Positions 26,691-37,151 of a DNA stretch of 64,000 nucleotides are shown here, piece by piece. The notes under the pieces were generated by a model. That model saw nothing but the letters and a program-made list of their open reading frames with translations. It was not told where the DNA came from and ran no database searches. Origin of the DNA: Amphritea opalescens (lineage in GTDB: Bacteria > Pseudomonadota > Gammaproteobacteria > Pseudomonadales > Balneatricaceae); NCBI RefSeq assembly GCF_003957515.1, contig NZ_RQXW01000008.1, positions 144,824 through 208,823 of the forward strand. The letters run 5' to 3'. Positions within the stretch are counted from its first letter, which is position 1, and the number at the start of each line of letters is the position of its first letter. Made by a program: the position numbers and the translations under genes.

Positions 26691-29066
26691 TTGCAGGAAT
26701 ATATCGTTCGTCTAGATCAAGTGGGTATGGATGACATTGACCAAGTAGGTGGCAAAAACGCTTCACTGGGTGAAATGATAACCGAGCTATCCGGTGTCGG
26801 CGTGAAAGTCCCCGGTGGATTTGCGACAACGGCAACTGCATTCCGGGACTTCTTAAAGCACAATCAACTGGATCAGCGCATCAGTGAGCTATTAGCGCAA
26901 CTCGATCCTGAAGACGTCAATGCGTTAGCCATTACCGGTAATCAGGTGCGCCAATGGATTCTCGAGACACCTTTTCCCGAGGCGCTGGATAAAGCGATCG
27001 AGCAGGCGTTTACCGAGATGGGTGGTGATGAGGATCAAGCGGTGGCGATCCGTTCATCCGCGACGGCGGAAGACCTGCCCGATGCTTCCTTTGCCGGTCA
27101 GCAGGAAACCTTTCTTAATATCCGTGGATTAGCCAATATCAAAACCGCTATTCACGAGGTATTTGCCTCGTTATATAACGATCGGGCTATTTCATACCGT
27201 GTGCATCATGGGTTCGAACATCATGATGTGGCGCTATCGGCGGCGATTCAGCGCATGGTCCGCAGTGAAACCGGTGCCAGTGGTGTGATGTTTACGCTGG
27301 ATACGGAGTCAGGCTTTAAACATGTGGTGTTTATCACCTCGGCCTATGGCTTAGGCGAAACCGTTGTGCAGGGTGCGGTGAACCCCGATGAGTTCTATGT
27401 CTACAAACCTACACTACGTCAAGGTGCACCGGCGATTCTGCGCCGTAATCTGGGCACCAAAGCGATTAAAATGGTGTACGGCAAAGAGGGAAACACGGCC
27501 AGTGCTGTGGAGACGGTGAAGGTTCCCGTTGAACAGCGGTTGCAGTTCTCGATTAACGATGACGATGTGCAAAAATTAGCGCAGATCGCCATGACGATCG
27601 AACAGCATTATGGCCGGCCGATGGATATCGAGTGGGCGAAAGATGGTGATGATGGCGAGCTGTATATTGTTCAAGCGCGTCCCGAAACCGTCAAAAGCCG
27701 TGATAAGACCGCGGTTATTGAGCGATACCTGCTGAAAGAAACCGGCAATGTGTTGCTCGAAGGACGCTCTATTGGTCATCGTATTGGCAGTGGGCCGGTA
27801 CGGATTGTCGAAAACCTAAGTGACATGGATAAGATTCAGCCCGGCGATGTGTTGGTCACCGATATGACCGACCCCGACTGGGAGCCGGTGATGAAGCGTT
27901 CGTCGGCGATTATTACTAACCGTGGTGGACGCACATGCCATGCGGCGATTATTGCCCGTGAACTGGGGATTCCCGCGATTGTCGGCTGTGGTGATGCCAC
28001 TGAACGGTTGCATGATGGTCAGGAAGTCACCGTCTCCTGTGCAGAGGGGGATACAGGACGAGCCTATGAAGGGCATCTAGACTTTGAACATCAAACCAAT
28101 AAAGTCGATTCCATGCCGCCACTGCCACTCGATATTATGATGAACGTGGGCAATCCTGATCGGGCCTTTGATTTTCAGGCACTGCCTAATGCGGGTGTGG
28201 GCTTGGCTCGGCTTGAATTTATTATTAACCGTATGATCGGTATTCACCCGAAAGCCTTGATCGAGTTTGATCAGCAGGAAGAGGGGATTAAAACCACGAT
28301 CGCACGGCGCATCGCGGGCTACGAGAGCCCCATAGAGTTTTATGTGGCGAAGCTGGTGGAGGGAATCTCGACACTAGCAGCGGCGTTTTATCCTAAAAAA
28401 GTTATCGTGCGGATGTCGGATTTTAAATCCAATGAATATGGCCATCTGATTGGTGGTGCAGATTACGAAGCCCACGAAGAAAACCCAATGCTCGGTTTTC
28501 GTGGGGCTAGCCGCTATATTTCAGAATCTTTCCGTCAATGTTTTGATTTGGAATGTCGGGCGCTGAAATATGTACGTGACGTGATGAAACTCACCAATAT
28601 TGAGGTGATGATTCCGTTCGTGCGCACCGTTGGGGAAGCCCGTCAGGTGGTCGAACTGCTGGCTGAAAATGGCTTGGTGCGGGGCGAAAATGGTCTGCGG
28701 GTCATCATGATGTGTGAGATCCCCTCGAATGCATTGTTGGCCGATCAATTCCTCGAATACTTTGATGGTTTCTCTATTGGCTCCAATGACCTGACTCAGC
28801 TAACGCTAGGGTTAGATCGCGATTCCGGCGTGATTGCGCATCTGTTTGACGAACGTAATGACGCAGTACGTAAGTTGTTGGAGATGGCGATTCAGGCGTG
28901 CCGCGCACAGGGTAAGTATGTGGGCATCTGTGGTCAGGGGCCATCCGATCATCCTGATCTAGCTAACTGGCTAATGGAACAGGGTATTGATTCGGTGTCG
29001 TTAAACCCAGATACGGTGCTGGAAACCTGGTTCTTCCTTGCCAATGAAGATAATAAATCACTTTGA
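26691..29066 (+). CDS. ppsA: Phosphoenolpyruvate synthase
   Basis: A 791-residue enzyme making PEP from pyruvate and ATP for gluconeogenesis. It has the ATP-grasp N-terminal domain ([33 protein letters not shown] landmarks), the phosphohistidine domain with catalytic His417 (GGRTCHAA) and the PEP-utilising C-terminal barrel ([23 protein letters not shown]). The start is TTG 26691 with AAGGAG 9 bases upstream, which may limit translation. Divergent from its regulator ppsR. Confidence 0.95.
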   Translation: MQEYIVRLDQVGMDDIDQVGGKNASLGEMITELSGVGVKVPGGFATTATAFRDFLKHNQLDQRISELLAQLDPEDVNALAITGNQVRQWILETPFPEALDKAIEQAFTEMGGDEDQAVAIRSSATAEDLPDASFAGQQETFLNIRGLANIKTAIHEVFASLYNDRAISYRVHHGFEHHDVALSAAIQRMVRSETGASGVMFTLDTESGFKHVVFITSAYGLGETVVQGAVNPDEFYVYKPTLRQGAPAILRRNLGTKAIKMVYGKEGNTASAVETVKVPVEQRLQFSINDDDVQKLAQIAMTIEQHYGRPMDIEWAKDGDDGELYIVQARPETVKSRDKTAVIERYLLKETGNVLLEGRSIGHRIGSGPVRIVENLSDMDKIQPGDVLVTDMTDPDWEPVMKRSSAIITNRGGRTCHAAIIARELGIPAIVGCGDATERLHDGQEVTVSCAEGDTGRAYEGHLDFEHQTNKVDSMPPLPLDIMMNVGNPDRAFDFQALPNAGVGLARLEFIINRMIGIHPKALIEFDQQEEGIKTTIARRIAGYESPIEFYVAKLVEGISTLAAAFYPKKVIVRMSDFKSNEYGHLIGGADYEAHEENPMLGFRGASRYISESFRQCFDLECRALKYVRDVMKLTNIEVMIPFVRTVGEARQVVELLAENGLVRGENGLRVIMMCEIPSNALLADQFLEYFDGFSIGSNDLTQLTLGLDRDSGVIAHLFDERNDAVRKLLEMAIQACRAQGKYVGICGQGPSDHPDLANWLMEQGIDSVSLNPDTVLETWFFLANEDNKSL

Positions 29067-29120
29067 TTTTATACCGTTATCTTTGTGGTTGTTGTCAATG
29101 TCATTTCTAACTGAACGCTG

Positions 29121-29810
29121 ATGCAGCTCGATCGGTTTATTCAGATCAACACCCCCTATAGTCGGCGGCATGTGAAGTGTTTGCTGGCTGAAGGGCGGGT
29201 GACGGTGGCGGGAAGTGTGACCACGGATGCTGGCCTTGAGGTAGATCGTTTCGTTCGCATTGAACTCGATGGTCAGATATTGCAGGAATCCCAAAGCCAC
29301 TACCTGATGTTGCATAAGCCTGCGGGTGTAGTCAGTGCCACGGAACATCCGGAGCATCAAACCGTCATCGATCTGCTGCCGCCAGCATTACGAGAGGGGT
29401 TACATCTAGCCGGGCGGTTAGATCTGAAAACCACCGGGCTCTTGTTGCTAACCAATGATGGCCATTGGTCGCGGCGAATCACCCAGCCAACCTCGAAGAT
29501 CGCCAAGGTTTACCATGTGACCACCCAAGATGAAGTTGCGGCGGATGCGGAGGCTGTCTTTGGTCAAGGGATCTATTTTCGTTACGAAGACATTACCACG
29601 CAGCCCGCTGAACTCGAGCGCATCGATAGCCATCATTCCCGTCTCACCCTGCACGAAGGCCGCTATCATCAGGTAAAGCGGATGTTTGGTTATTTCGATA
29701 ATGAAGTGACGGCATTACACCGCGAGCAGATCGGTGGATTAACGCTAGACCCTCAATTGCCTCCCGGTGCTTTTCGGCCACTCACCGCCGCTGAAATTGC
29801 GCTTTTCTAA
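29121..29810 (+). CDS. rsuA: 16S rRNA pseudouridine-516 synthase RsuA
   Basis: A 229-residue pseudouridine synthase with an N-terminal S4 RNA-binding domain (residues 1-50) and the RsuA catalytic domain; catalytic Asp101 is in GRLDLKTTGL. The C-terminal EGRYHQVKRMFG and LHREQIGG motifs match E. coli RsuA, which modifies U516 of 16S rRNA. It lies 54 bases after ppsA in the same direction and may be cotranscribed. Its last four bases overlap the end of the convergent rhombosortase gene. Confidence 0.9.
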   Translation: MQLDRFIQINTPYSRRHVKCLLAEGRVTVAGSVTTDAGLEVDRFVRIELDGQILQESQSHYLMLHKPAGVVSATEHPEHQTVIDLLPPALREGLHLAGRLDLKTTGLLLLTNDGHWSRRITQPTSKIAKVYHVTTQDEVAADAEAVFGQGIYFRYEDITTQPAELERIDSHHSRLTLHEGRYHQVKRMFGYFDNEVTALHREQIGGLTLDPQLPPGAFRPLTAAEIALF

Positions 29811-30457
29811 TGATGAGTCCTCGTTAGTTCGCTGCTAGTATTCCGCGCCTTGAATTTATCTGTTTCAATCATCCAGCCCAGAATGACAACGACCCCCGCC
29901 AAAGAGCCGACTAAATGAGCGGTTGGGTAGGCGGGCCAGGCACTTTGACTCAGTAACGCTTGCTGACTGAACTGTTCCCAGATTAACTTCCCCAAACAGA
30001 TGAGTAGCGGTAACCAGCCATTGAGCGAGGGTTGTTGGCGGGCAAAGATCACCAAGCTTAATGTCAACGGAGCGAATAGCAGGCCAGATAACCCCGCATA
30101 GCGGCTAATACCGGACGCAGGTGACATCAGGTGGACGTCCAATAAGAAGACGGCTGCCAGCAATGCTGCCAGTAGATATTTAGGTGAATGCAACTCTAGG
30201 TATCCAGCGGCTAGTGCAAAGGCCAATAGATCCCACAGCAGGTGACTAGAGGAGGTATGGCTGAGATGTCCGCTCACTAGACGCCAGAGCTGCCCCTGTT
30301 GAATCAATTGTTGATCAAAGTAGCTGAGCTCAAATAGAGAAGGGCTCAAGCTTAAGGGGAGGGCGATGAGAATAATAACGAGCGTAATGAAGGGAAGCCT
30401 AACGCCCCCCGCTAAGGCGGGAGGCGTATTTACGTTGATGTTATTGGACGTGTTCAT
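29807..30457 (-). CDS. rrtA: Rhombosortase (rhomboid-family intramembrane protease)
   Basis: A 216-residue membrane protein with six hydrophobic segments. The rhomboid catalytic pair is visible: Ser124 in AGLSGLL and His181 in TAHLVGSLAG; the conserved GHLSHTSSSHLLWD lies at 63-76. Rhombosortases cleave proteins bearing C-terminal GlyGly-CTERM tails. The upstream gene (30465) ends in such a tail and is only 7 bases away, so the pair is probably an operon with a dedicated substrate. Converges on rsuA with a 4-bp overlap. Confidence 0.88.
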   Translation of the reverse strand: MNTSNNINVNTPPALAGGVRLPFITLVIILIALPLSLSPSLFELSYFDQQLIQQGQLWRLVSGHLSHTSSSHLLWDLLAFALAAGYLELHSPKYLLAALLAAVFLLDVHLMSPASGISRYAGLSGLLFAPLTLSLVIFARQQPSLNGWLPLLICLGKLIWEQFSQQALLSQSAWPAYPTAHLVGSLAGVVVILGWMIETDKFKARNTSSELTRTHH

Positions 30458-30464
30458 AGTGATC

Positions 30465-32603
30465 TCACCATTGTCTGCGGTTCTGACGGCTACGGCGATC
30501 GTTACGGTAGTGAACCAGTAACAGAGAACCGATCAATAACAGTATCCAGTGACCGATCGCACCTGAACCCGAACTAGAACCGCCGAATGAGGCTCTTGAT
30601 TGTGATGGGTTAAACATCGGCTTTTGGCTGTCGGCACGGCTGCTAGCAACCGGTTGCTGTAACCGTTGTTGACGGGCCAGCTGTTCGTTCTGCGTACGTT
30701 GCTGATTATCACGTTCAATCTTCAGCTGTTTAAATACTTCTTCTCTGACAACCAGCATGGAGGTGTAATCGGTGACGAGATCATACTGCAGCGCTATATC
30801 GGTCATCGCTTGTATGCCATCGGCGTTAGCTGCGTCATCCTCACCGAGGTAGTCCATTTTAGCTTGTATATTCTCGATACTGGCAAAGGCCCAGATGCGT
30901 TCAAGTTCAGGGTGTCGCTGGCTGCCTTCTTCATTAAAGCGTGGCAGCGTGACCTCAGTGCTGTATTCCCGTGTTTGCTGTCCTGCATCCGCGGTTAGTG
31001 TCACCTTGACCGGTCCCGGCTTACGATAATGGCCGAGCACAGTTAATTGTTCGCCACGGTAGAGTGATCCGATCTGATCCGGTGTTAGGTCGGTGACTCG
31101 GCCACCATCGATGCTTAGCTGCACATTGCGCAGTGCCTGATGAGTCATCTTGCTGGTGGCTAACATCAACTGGCCGACAATATCGTCCGCGTTAGATACG
31201 CTGATGGCAAAACCGTTGGAGACCTCCGTCATACCGTTGAGTAATGGTCTGTTAGCGCTATTCCCCATGACGAAGGTGAATAGTCGGACATCCGCCTTTT
31301 CCATTAAATCGAGAAAGCGTTTCTTCTCGGTCACACCTAAGTTAGCGACCCCATCGGTGACCAAAATCATAGCCGTACTACGGTCTGAATCCATATTCTT
31401 TAAGCCTAAGGATAAGCCGGCATAGAGGTTGGTGCCGTTAGTCGGTTGGTATTGTGCCAATTGATCCAGTAGCGGGCTGATGATCTCTGGTTTGGCCAGT
31501 TGGAAGCCTTGCGAGAAATCGGTTGCGCTGTTGTTAAATAGAACGATTTTAAAGCGGTCTTCAGGACGCAGCTTAGCAAGCCCCTGACGCACACCGTCAA
31601 TAAGTGTGCTGTATTTTCCTTGCATCGAGCCGGAGACATCCAAGACAAACACCCAGTCACGACCGCCCTGCAAAACGCCTAAATCATCACCGGGCGTCAG
31701 TGTCATCATGAAGGTGCCCGGTGCGTCAGCGGAAGCTTTGTAGCTTAGTAGATCGAGACTGCCGGGTAGGTTTTGGCTGTGGCGCCAATACACCACGATA
31801 TCTTTATCGAGACTGGCCGCGGGGACGATACCGGCGGGTTGAAGCTGTTCACTCGGTAAGCCTTCAGTGCTGGTCTCTATTTGAGTGTCAGTCGCGGCTG
31901 ATGGATTGCTTTGGTTCTCTAGGCTGATATGCCACTGTTGAGGATTAAGCTGCTGTACCGTGGCTTGAGTGTGTTGCGGTAGGCGAATAGAGTCGATCGG
32001 ATAACCGGAGGCGAGGGTCATATTAAAGCTGAATTTTTCATCTACGGTTTCGTTACGGCTCCAAAAGGCATTTTTCTGATCATCGACACCGCCATCTTCG
32101 AGTGGGTAGACGTATCGGCCCACACCGGAATCCACATGGGTGGGTTGAATATAAACCAGCTTGATACGCACATCACCGTTGGGCTGCACCGGTGTGACAT
32201 TGATGTCGAAGGTTTTATAACTGTCTTGTTCCACCAGAGCGGCTTCCCGTCCTGCTTGTTTTTCCTGTTCATAGATCTCTCGGGCTTGTTGCTTTTTAAC
32301 GACTTCACCGGAGACCGGTTTGCCATCAATCCAATAGGTGAATTCACCCACAGCAGCATGATCAGGTAACGGGAAGCTATAGATCGCTTCTAGGGCTTGA
32401 TTAGAGGGGTTATGGAATACCTGTTCAATGCTGGTGACGGCGTAGCTATGTTCCATCACGACATTGACGTGATGTTCTTTAATGGTTAAATCTGGCAGGC
32501 TGGATTGCGTTGGTTTAAGTAATCCTGCGGCGTCGGCTGTTGAGTGCCCGAGGGTCAGTGCCAAACTCAAAGCGAGGGTGCCGGTTAATAATTTGCTGCT
32601 CAT
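30465..32603 (-). CDS. VIT/VWA-domain exported protein with GlyGly-CTERM-like tail
   Basis: A 712-residue protein: Sec signal peptide (residues 1-26, ending ADA), VIT domain (about 40-170; MEHSYAVTSIEQVF), von Willebrand A domain with the MIDAS motif DVSGSM (Asp322) and TDGVANLG, a second beta region, a Gln/Arg linker, and a C-terminal glycine/serine stretch, one hydrophobic helix (HWILLLIGSLLLVHY) and a basic tail. The layout matches marine proteobacterial sortase-target proteins, but the tail is of the rhombosortase type. Expected to be processed and displayed or released at the cell surface; role unknown. Confidence 0.85.
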   Translation of the reverse strand: MSSKLLTGTLALSLALTLGHSTADAAGLLKPTQSSLPDLTIKEHHVNVVMEHSYAVTSIEQVFHNPSNQALEAIYSFPLPDHAAVGEFTYWIDGKPVSGEVVKKQQAREIYEQEKQAGREAALVEQDSYKTFDINVTPVQPNGDVRIKLVYIQPTHVDSGVGRYVYPLEDGGVDDQKNAFWSRNETVDEKFSFNMTLASGYPIDSIRLPQHTQATVQQLNPQQWHISLENQSNPSAATDTQIETSTEGLPSEQLQPAGIVPAASLDKDIVVYWRHSQNLPGSLDLLSYKASADAPGTFMMTLTPGDDLGVLQGGRDWVFVLDVSGSMQGKYSTLIDGVRQGLAKLRPEDRFKIVLFNNSATDFSQGFQLAKPEIISPLLDQLAQYQPTNGTNLYAGLSLGLKNMDSDRSTAMILVTDGVANLGVTEKKRFLDLMEKADVRLFTFVMGNSANRPLLNGMTEVSNGFAISVSNADDIVGQLMLATSKMTHQALRNVQLSIDGGRVTDLTPDQIGSLYRGEQLTVLGHYRKPGPVKVTLTADAGQQTREYSTEVTLPRFNEEGSQRHPELERIWAFASIENIQAKMDYLGEDDAANADGIQAMTDIALQYDLVTDYTSMLVVREEVFKQLKIERDNQQRTQNEQLARQQRLQQPVASSRADSQKPMFNPSQSRASFGGSSSGSGAIGHWILLLIGSLLLVHYRNDRRSRQNRRQW

Positions 32604-32744
32604 ATAAATCCTCTGAATCTCAGTTCGTTGAAGTCAGAGGGATGATCTAGTTAAAACCGTTTCAGGCGTAGCAAAACGATCAAGGTAGCAAATAACGCTA
32701 CCTTAGGTTGAATAAAGGGTTGAATCAACGGGGATGGGAAGGCG

Positions 32745-33482
32745 TTAAGGGTTTTTACGGTAGTGCTTAAACAGACTGTACTGCCATTGGCGTATCGCTA
32801 TCACCATGGTGTTGCCATGTTTTTGATCCATCGGTAGGGGATAGTCGTCACGAATGAGGCTATTAAACTCTTCTGCGATGCGTTCCATCTTTTTCTGCAT
32901 AGCGAGATTCGCTTCGGGTGTTAGCACCCCGTTAAGTACAATCAATTTCTCGTGTTTTTTATCGAAACGGGACTGGAAGAAATCCTGCTCAACTTTTTGC
33001 TGGAAAAACTGCTGAATCGGGCCGTTAGGCAGCCAGGTGAAGTTGGGATCGATCAGCAGCTTAATACGGTTGTTGGGTTGCAACTCGATAAAATGAAGGC
33101 GGTCGAGTTGTGCCAGTTTACGGATGCAGTCATGTTCACTGATATCGTAATGGTCGATGATATCCTTAAAGCCGAAACCATTGATTACACTGACCGCAAT
33201 TAAGAGTAGTTCGAGGTCGGATGCGATCTCTTGTTCCTGTTCGCGGGTAAGCTGGGTGAGGCGTTGTTGCTCTTGGGCCATCAGCTTGAACAACCCCGTG
33301 AGTTCCAAACCTGCTAGGTCGGCAATAATCTCTAGACGCTGCAGGGTAAAGTTCTGTTCAGAGAATAGACGTTTGACTGAAGCCTCGCTGAGTTGCAGTG
33401 CATCGGCCACATGGGTATATGTTTTCCCCTGTGCTTTTAACTGCTTCTTGAGGGTTTGAACCAGTGCTGCTGCCTGCGCCAT
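32745..33482 (-). CDS. Helix-turn-helix (XRE-type) regulator
   Basis: A 245-residue DNA-binding protein. Residues about 15-60 form an XRE helix-turn-helix (TYTHVADALQLSEASVKRLFS); the rest is a helical domain with a second winged-helix-like segment (ISEHDCIRKLAQLDRLHF). Several marine gammaproteobacteria carry such AraC-like/XRE hybrids of unknown target. ATG 33482 has AAGG upstream; the longer frame start at 33515 is less likely. It lies upstream of the VIT/VWA and rhombosortase genes on the same strand, 141 bases apart, and could control them. Confidence 0.75.
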   Translation of the reverse strand: MAQAAALVQTLKKQLKAQGKTYTHVADALQLSEASVKRLFSEQNFTLQRLEIIADLAGLELTGLFKLMAQEQQRLTQLTREQEQEIASDLELLLIAVSVINGFGFKDIIDHYDISEHDCIRKLAQLDRLHFIELQPNNRIKLLIDPNFTWLPNGPIQQFFQQKVEQDFFQSRFDKKHEKLIVLNGVLTPEANLAMQKKMERIAEEFNSLIRDDYPLPMDQKHGNTMVIAIRQWQYSLFKHYRKNP

Positions 33483-33688
33483 ATAGCTGCCTTTAATTCC
33501 ATGGGTATCGAACAAGGGTGTGTTTTAGCATAAAAAAGTAGCGAAATCTGCCCAGAAGCAGGTAGATGCTTGCGGTTATTATATTTATACCGTTATCTGT
33601 TGTTGGTTTTAAGGGTCATAAACATGGTTTAATTTAACTAAGTTAATAGGTGAACCACTCTTTTCAGGCTCTAATAATCAGGATGAAC

Positions 33689-34243
33689 ATGCCCTATAAA
33701 ATCCCCCAGTCTCTGACTACTGAGCGATTAACGCTGACTAAAATTTCGATTGATGATTGGCCCGCACTGCATCAGTTTTATAAAGATATAGAATCAACCC
33801 GATACACCACAGGCCGTCCTTTAAGCGAAGGGGAGAGTTGGCGTATCGTGGCCGCGTTAATCGGTCATTGGGAAATCCATGGTCATGGCCCCTACACCCT
33901 GAAGTTGAAAGATAGCAATACCGTCGTCGGGATTGTTGGTCTTTGGTATCCGGGAGATTGGCCCGAACCTGAAATAATGTGGTCGTTAATTCCGGGCTAT
34001 AGTGGCAAGGGATACGCGACAGAGGGGGCTATTGCCGTGAGAGAGATGGCGGCGACTTACTTGCCCGAGCTGCGTCTGATCAGTTTGATCTTTGAACAAA
34101 ATGCTGCATCACGAAAACTGGCCTTATCGCTAGGGGCAACACTGGAAAGGGAGTTTAGCTTTCGAGATAAAACCGCCTTGATCTATCGTCATTTAGCGCC
34201 GTTGAATCCGCGTGAGCACAATACCCGCGAGAATACCGATTAG
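33689..34243 (+). CDS. GNAT N-acetyltransferase, RimJ/RimL-like
   Basis: A 184-residue acetyltransferase. It has the LTTERLTLTKI start, the PEIMWSLIPGYSGKGYATEGA acetyl-CoA-binding segment (Q/RxxGxG/A replaced by SGKGYA) and the FEQNAASRKLALSLGA helix of the family. Start ATG 33689 has AGGA 5 bases upstream; ATG 33683 and GTG 33650 are in frame. The 3' end overlaps the convergent EamA gene by 51 bp. Substrate unknown. Confidence 0.82.
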   Translation: MPYKIPQSLTTERLTLTKISIDDWPALHQFYKDIESTRYTTGRPLSEGESWRIVAALIGHWEIHGHGPYTLKLKDSNTVVGIVGLWYPGDWPEPEIMWSLIPGYSGKGYATEGAIAVREMAATYLPELRLISLIFEQNAASRKLALSLGATLEREFSFRDKTALIYRHLAPLNPREHNTRENTD

Positions 34244-35080
34244 TGCAAACAGACTACTCGGCGGCACGGAATCATCTAGGATTAATGTGCCGGCAAAATA
34301 CGCGACTACTGGAATAAGGAAATTACAGTTTGATAGAAAGCTGGGGCCGGCGCGATTCACCACAACGAAGTAAACAATGGAGGCAACGCCGGCTGGCATA
34401 ACGCCGAGCCAAAGCAGTGCGATCACCGAACTGGGTGTGGCGAGTGAAGTGAGCTCTTGGTAGATACTTGCCCCATGGTAGAGGACAAACGGCAGTATCA
34501 GGATGCAGGCACAAATAGTCATGCCTGCTCCGCCAACGAGTGGGTTGAACCTCGGTAATAAGCGGATGAGAATCGTATTGATGGCATAGCTACTGGCCGC
34601 AGCAAGGATAGCGAGGGCGCCGATTAGATCGATGCTGCCTGAGGCAAAAGGATTGAGTAACAGGGTGACACAGCTAAAGGCGATGACGAATCCTAGGAGT
34701 TTGTAACGGTTGAATGTTTCACCCGGCACAACATAGTGTGCGATCAGCATGGTAACAAAGGGCATTACCGACATCAGCACACCGGTGGTGGCGGAGGTGA
34801 CGCTGTTCTGTCCCCAGGTAATGAGCGTAAAGGGCAGGGCGTTACCAAACAGCCCCAGTAGCATAAAGCTGCCCCAGCTTTTGGCATTCAAAGGTAAACG
34901 TAATCCCTTTGAGTAAACGAATAGGCTAATAACAATAGCCCCCAACGCGATACGTGCGAGGGTTATTGTGAGGGCTGAAAATCCGCTCTCGATCGCGATA
35001 GAGGTCACCATGAAAGAGGTGCCCCAGGTGATGACGAGGAAGCCTAGAAGAAGCCAATTTATCAGTTGCGGAGTGAACAC
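34193..35080 (-). CDS. EamA/DMT-family transporter
   Basis: A 295-residue protein with ten hydrophobic segments in two EamA repeats (WGTSFMVTSIAI at the start of the first; ALAILAAASSYAINTILI at the second). Drug/metabolite transporters of this type export metabolites or amino acids. The end overlaps the convergent GNAT gene by 51 bp. Start near GTG/ATG 35080. Substrate unknown. Confidence 0.82.
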   Translation of the reverse strand: MFTPQLINWLLLGFLVITWGTSFMVTSIAIESGFSALTITLARIALGAIVISLFVYSKGLRLPLNAKSWGSFMLLGLFGNALPFTLITWGQNSVTSATTGVLMSVMPFVTMLIAHYVVPGETFNRYKLLGFVIAFSCVTLLLNPFASGSIDLIGALAILAAASSYAINTILIRLLPRFNPLVGGAGMTICACILILPFVLYHGASIYQELTSLATPSSVIALLWLGVMPAGVASIVYFVVVNRAGPSFLSNCNFLIPVVAYFAGTLILDDSVPPSSLFALIGILAGIVLTRIQRR

Positions 35081-35289
35081 TATTCAGGTCTACCGTTGAT
35101 AGCGGAAAAGCGGGCTATTTTATACTAGTCTTGCGGCTAAAGCTGTAGTGGGCGAGTCTTGGTTGGGTCTAGTAATCGCATCAAAAAGAGCGATCTATTT
35201 TTCATAATCCATTATTTTTGTGGCCGAGGTTTTGTTAAGCTCAGGCAACCTCGCTGAAATCGATAAAGCGTTAGTGAATAAGGGTATGT

Positions 35290-35766
35290 ATGAAGCAGTT
35301 TATGATGATCGTCGGTATTATTGCCTTCGTATTGGTGGTTGCCGTGATGGGGTATTTTGTCTTTCAAGGGATTAAATCCCGTGAGCAAATGTCGCCAGGA
35401 TTGGTTGATGGCGCGTTGTCGGCTTGTCCTATCAAGCCTAACGCGGTTTGTAGTTACGAAGGCACCGATACCGAGCACTTTATCGCGCCTATTACACCAG
35501 TAACTTCATCAGTAACGCCCGATATGACTTCGGTGGCTAAAACTGTTGAAGCATTAGGTGGCCGTATTGTCACCCTCGATACTCATTATCTAGCCGCTGA
35601 GTTTAGCTCCAATCTGTTTGGCTTTGTCGATGACCTTGAACTGTTACGCGATCCGTCCGAAGGAGTTATTCATGTGCGCGCAGCCGCTCGAGTAGGCTAC
35701 TCCGATATGGGGGTGAATCGTAAAAGGGTTGAGGCGTTACGACAGCAGTTGGAAGCGGTGCAATGA
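35290..35766 (+). CDS. DUF1499 domain protein
   Basis: A 158-residue protein with an N-terminal membrane anchor (residues 4-27) and a DUF1499 domain ending in the conserved HVRAAARVGYSDMGVNRKRVE. Two cysteines (SACPIKPNAVCSY) are conserved in this family. ATG start with AGGG. Its stop overlaps the start of the next gene (ATGA), so the two are translationally coupled. Function unknown. Confidence 0.85.
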   Translation: MKQFMMIVGIIAFVLVVAVMGYFVFQGIKSREQMSPGLVDGALSACPIKPNAVCSYEGTDTEHFIAPITPVTSSVTPDMTSVAKTVEALGGRIVTLDTHYLAAEFSSNLFGFVDDLELLRDPSEGVIHVRAAARVGYSDMGVNRKRVEALRQQLEAVQ

Positions 35767-36275
35767 GCGGTAGTCGGAACATAGACTATCTGGCCGGTTA
35801 TTCCGCTGAACTGCAGCAACAGGTCACGCAGTTGATTGACGCCGGTAAGTTGCCCGACTATCTACGCCAGCGTTATCAGGGTGGGCATGGGGTATCGAAT
35901 TCGAAAAGTCTCTATCAATACACCCTCACGCTGAAAAACACCCATCTCAAAAAATCAGCTCCATTGAGTAAAGTGGAGTATGACGACCGCATCGATGTTA
36001 TCCATAATGCGTTGGGGCTACATACCCATATTTCTCGGGTGCAGGGCAATAAACTGCGGGCTAAAAAAGAGATCCGCATCGCCTCTCTTTTTAAGCAAAC
36101 CCCAGAGCCGTTTTTACGTATGATCGTGGTGCATGAACTGGCACATATCCGCGAGAAAGAACATAACCGCGCCTTTTATAACCTGTGTCAGTACATGGAA
36201 CCGGACTATCATCAGTTGGAATTGGACCTGCGGCTCTACCTGACCTGTCTCGAGCGCTTTGGCCCGATTTATTAA
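35763..36275 (+). CDS. YgjP-like zinc metallopeptidase
   Basis: A 170-residue protein of the YgjP/DUF45 (M48-like) group. The zinc site is HELAHIREKEHNRAFY: HExxH with the third His downstream. ATGA overlap with the DUF1499 gene. Probably a cytoplasmic metallopeptidase of unknown substrate. Confidence 0.85.
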   Translation: MSGSRNIDYLAGYSAELQQQVTQLIDAGKLPDYLRQRYQGGHGVSNSKSLYQYTLTLKNTHLKKSAPLSKVEYDDRIDVIHNALGLHTHISRVQGNKLRAKKEIRIASLFKQTPEPFLRMIVVHELAHIREKEHNRAFYNLCQYMEPDYHQLELDLRLYLTCLERFGPIY

Positions 36276-36368
36276 GGTTCATCAAGGCGTTGTCCGCCGA
36301 TGGTTCTATTAAAAGACCATTTTTAATGAATATACGGCTCTAGTTGAAGCGCCGACTAAAGGTCCCCC

Positions 36369-37151
36369 ATGGCTGACTTACAACTTTATCAATATGTACT
36401 GATTGGTTTGCTGTTTATCTGGAGCGGTTTTATCCGTTCGGGATTAGGTTTTGGCGGCTCGGTGCTTACGTTACCCTTTCTCCTGTTGATCATCGATGAT
36501 CCACTGGTTTTTCTGCCGCTTATCGGTGTTCATCTGATGGTGTTTTCATTGCTGATTACTTGGCAAAGTCAGCGGCGTACGCAACGGGCGGCGGTTGAGT
36601 ATCAACAAAGCGCTTCTACCATCGATTGGCGGTATTTGCGCTATGCCATGATGATCATGATTATCCCTAAAATGATCGGCATTCTGGGCTTGTTGACGCT
36701 GCCGGGACCACTGATGAGCGGCATCATCTATCTGATTGTGATCGCCTATGCCATCAGTTATGCATTCAATCGGCCTTTTAAGAGTAATAGCCGCGGGTTG
36801 GATATCCTGTTTTTAGTGCTCGGTGGTTATGTCAGCGGGACATCATTGATTGGAGCACCTTTAATTGCGGCGGTTTTTGCCGCCCATGTCAGTCGTGAAA
36901 AACTAAGGGATACGCTGTTTGTGCTCTGGTTTATTCTGGTGCTGATCAAGCTAGGCTCTTTTGTGATCGCCGGGGTGGATTTGCAACTGATTCACCATCT
37001 CTGGTTGTTACCCTGTGCCTATATTGGCCACCTTTTTGGGCAGCAGGTACATAACAAGCTGATGAGTGCCGATACGCGGGTGTTTTACCGGGTGCTGGGG
37101 ACGGTGCTCATCCTAGTCAGCAGCTTAGGGCTTGTGCGTATCATGATGTAA
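36369..37151 (+). CDS. TauE/SafE-family (TSUP) anion permease
   Basis: A 260-residue membrane protein with seven to eight helices. The first repeat has SGFIRSGLGFGGSVLTLPF and the second YVSGTSLIGAPLIAAVF, the paired motifs of the TSUP family, which exports sulfite, sulfoacetate or related organosulfur anions. No sulfonate genes are adjacent, so the substrate is open. Confidence 0.85.
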   Translation: MADLQLYQYVLIGLLFIWSGFIRSGLGFGGSVLTLPFLLLIIDDPLVFLPLIGVHLMVFSLLITWQSQRRTQRAAVEYQQSASTIDWRYLRYAMMIMIIPKMIGILGLLTLPGPLMSGIIYLIVIAYAISYAFNRPFKSNSRGLDILFLVLGGYVSGTSLIGAPLIAAVFAAHVSREKLRDTLFVLWFILVLIKLGSFVIAGVDLQLIHHLWLLPCAYIGHLFGQQVHNKLMSADTRVFYRVLGTVLILVSSLGLVRIMM

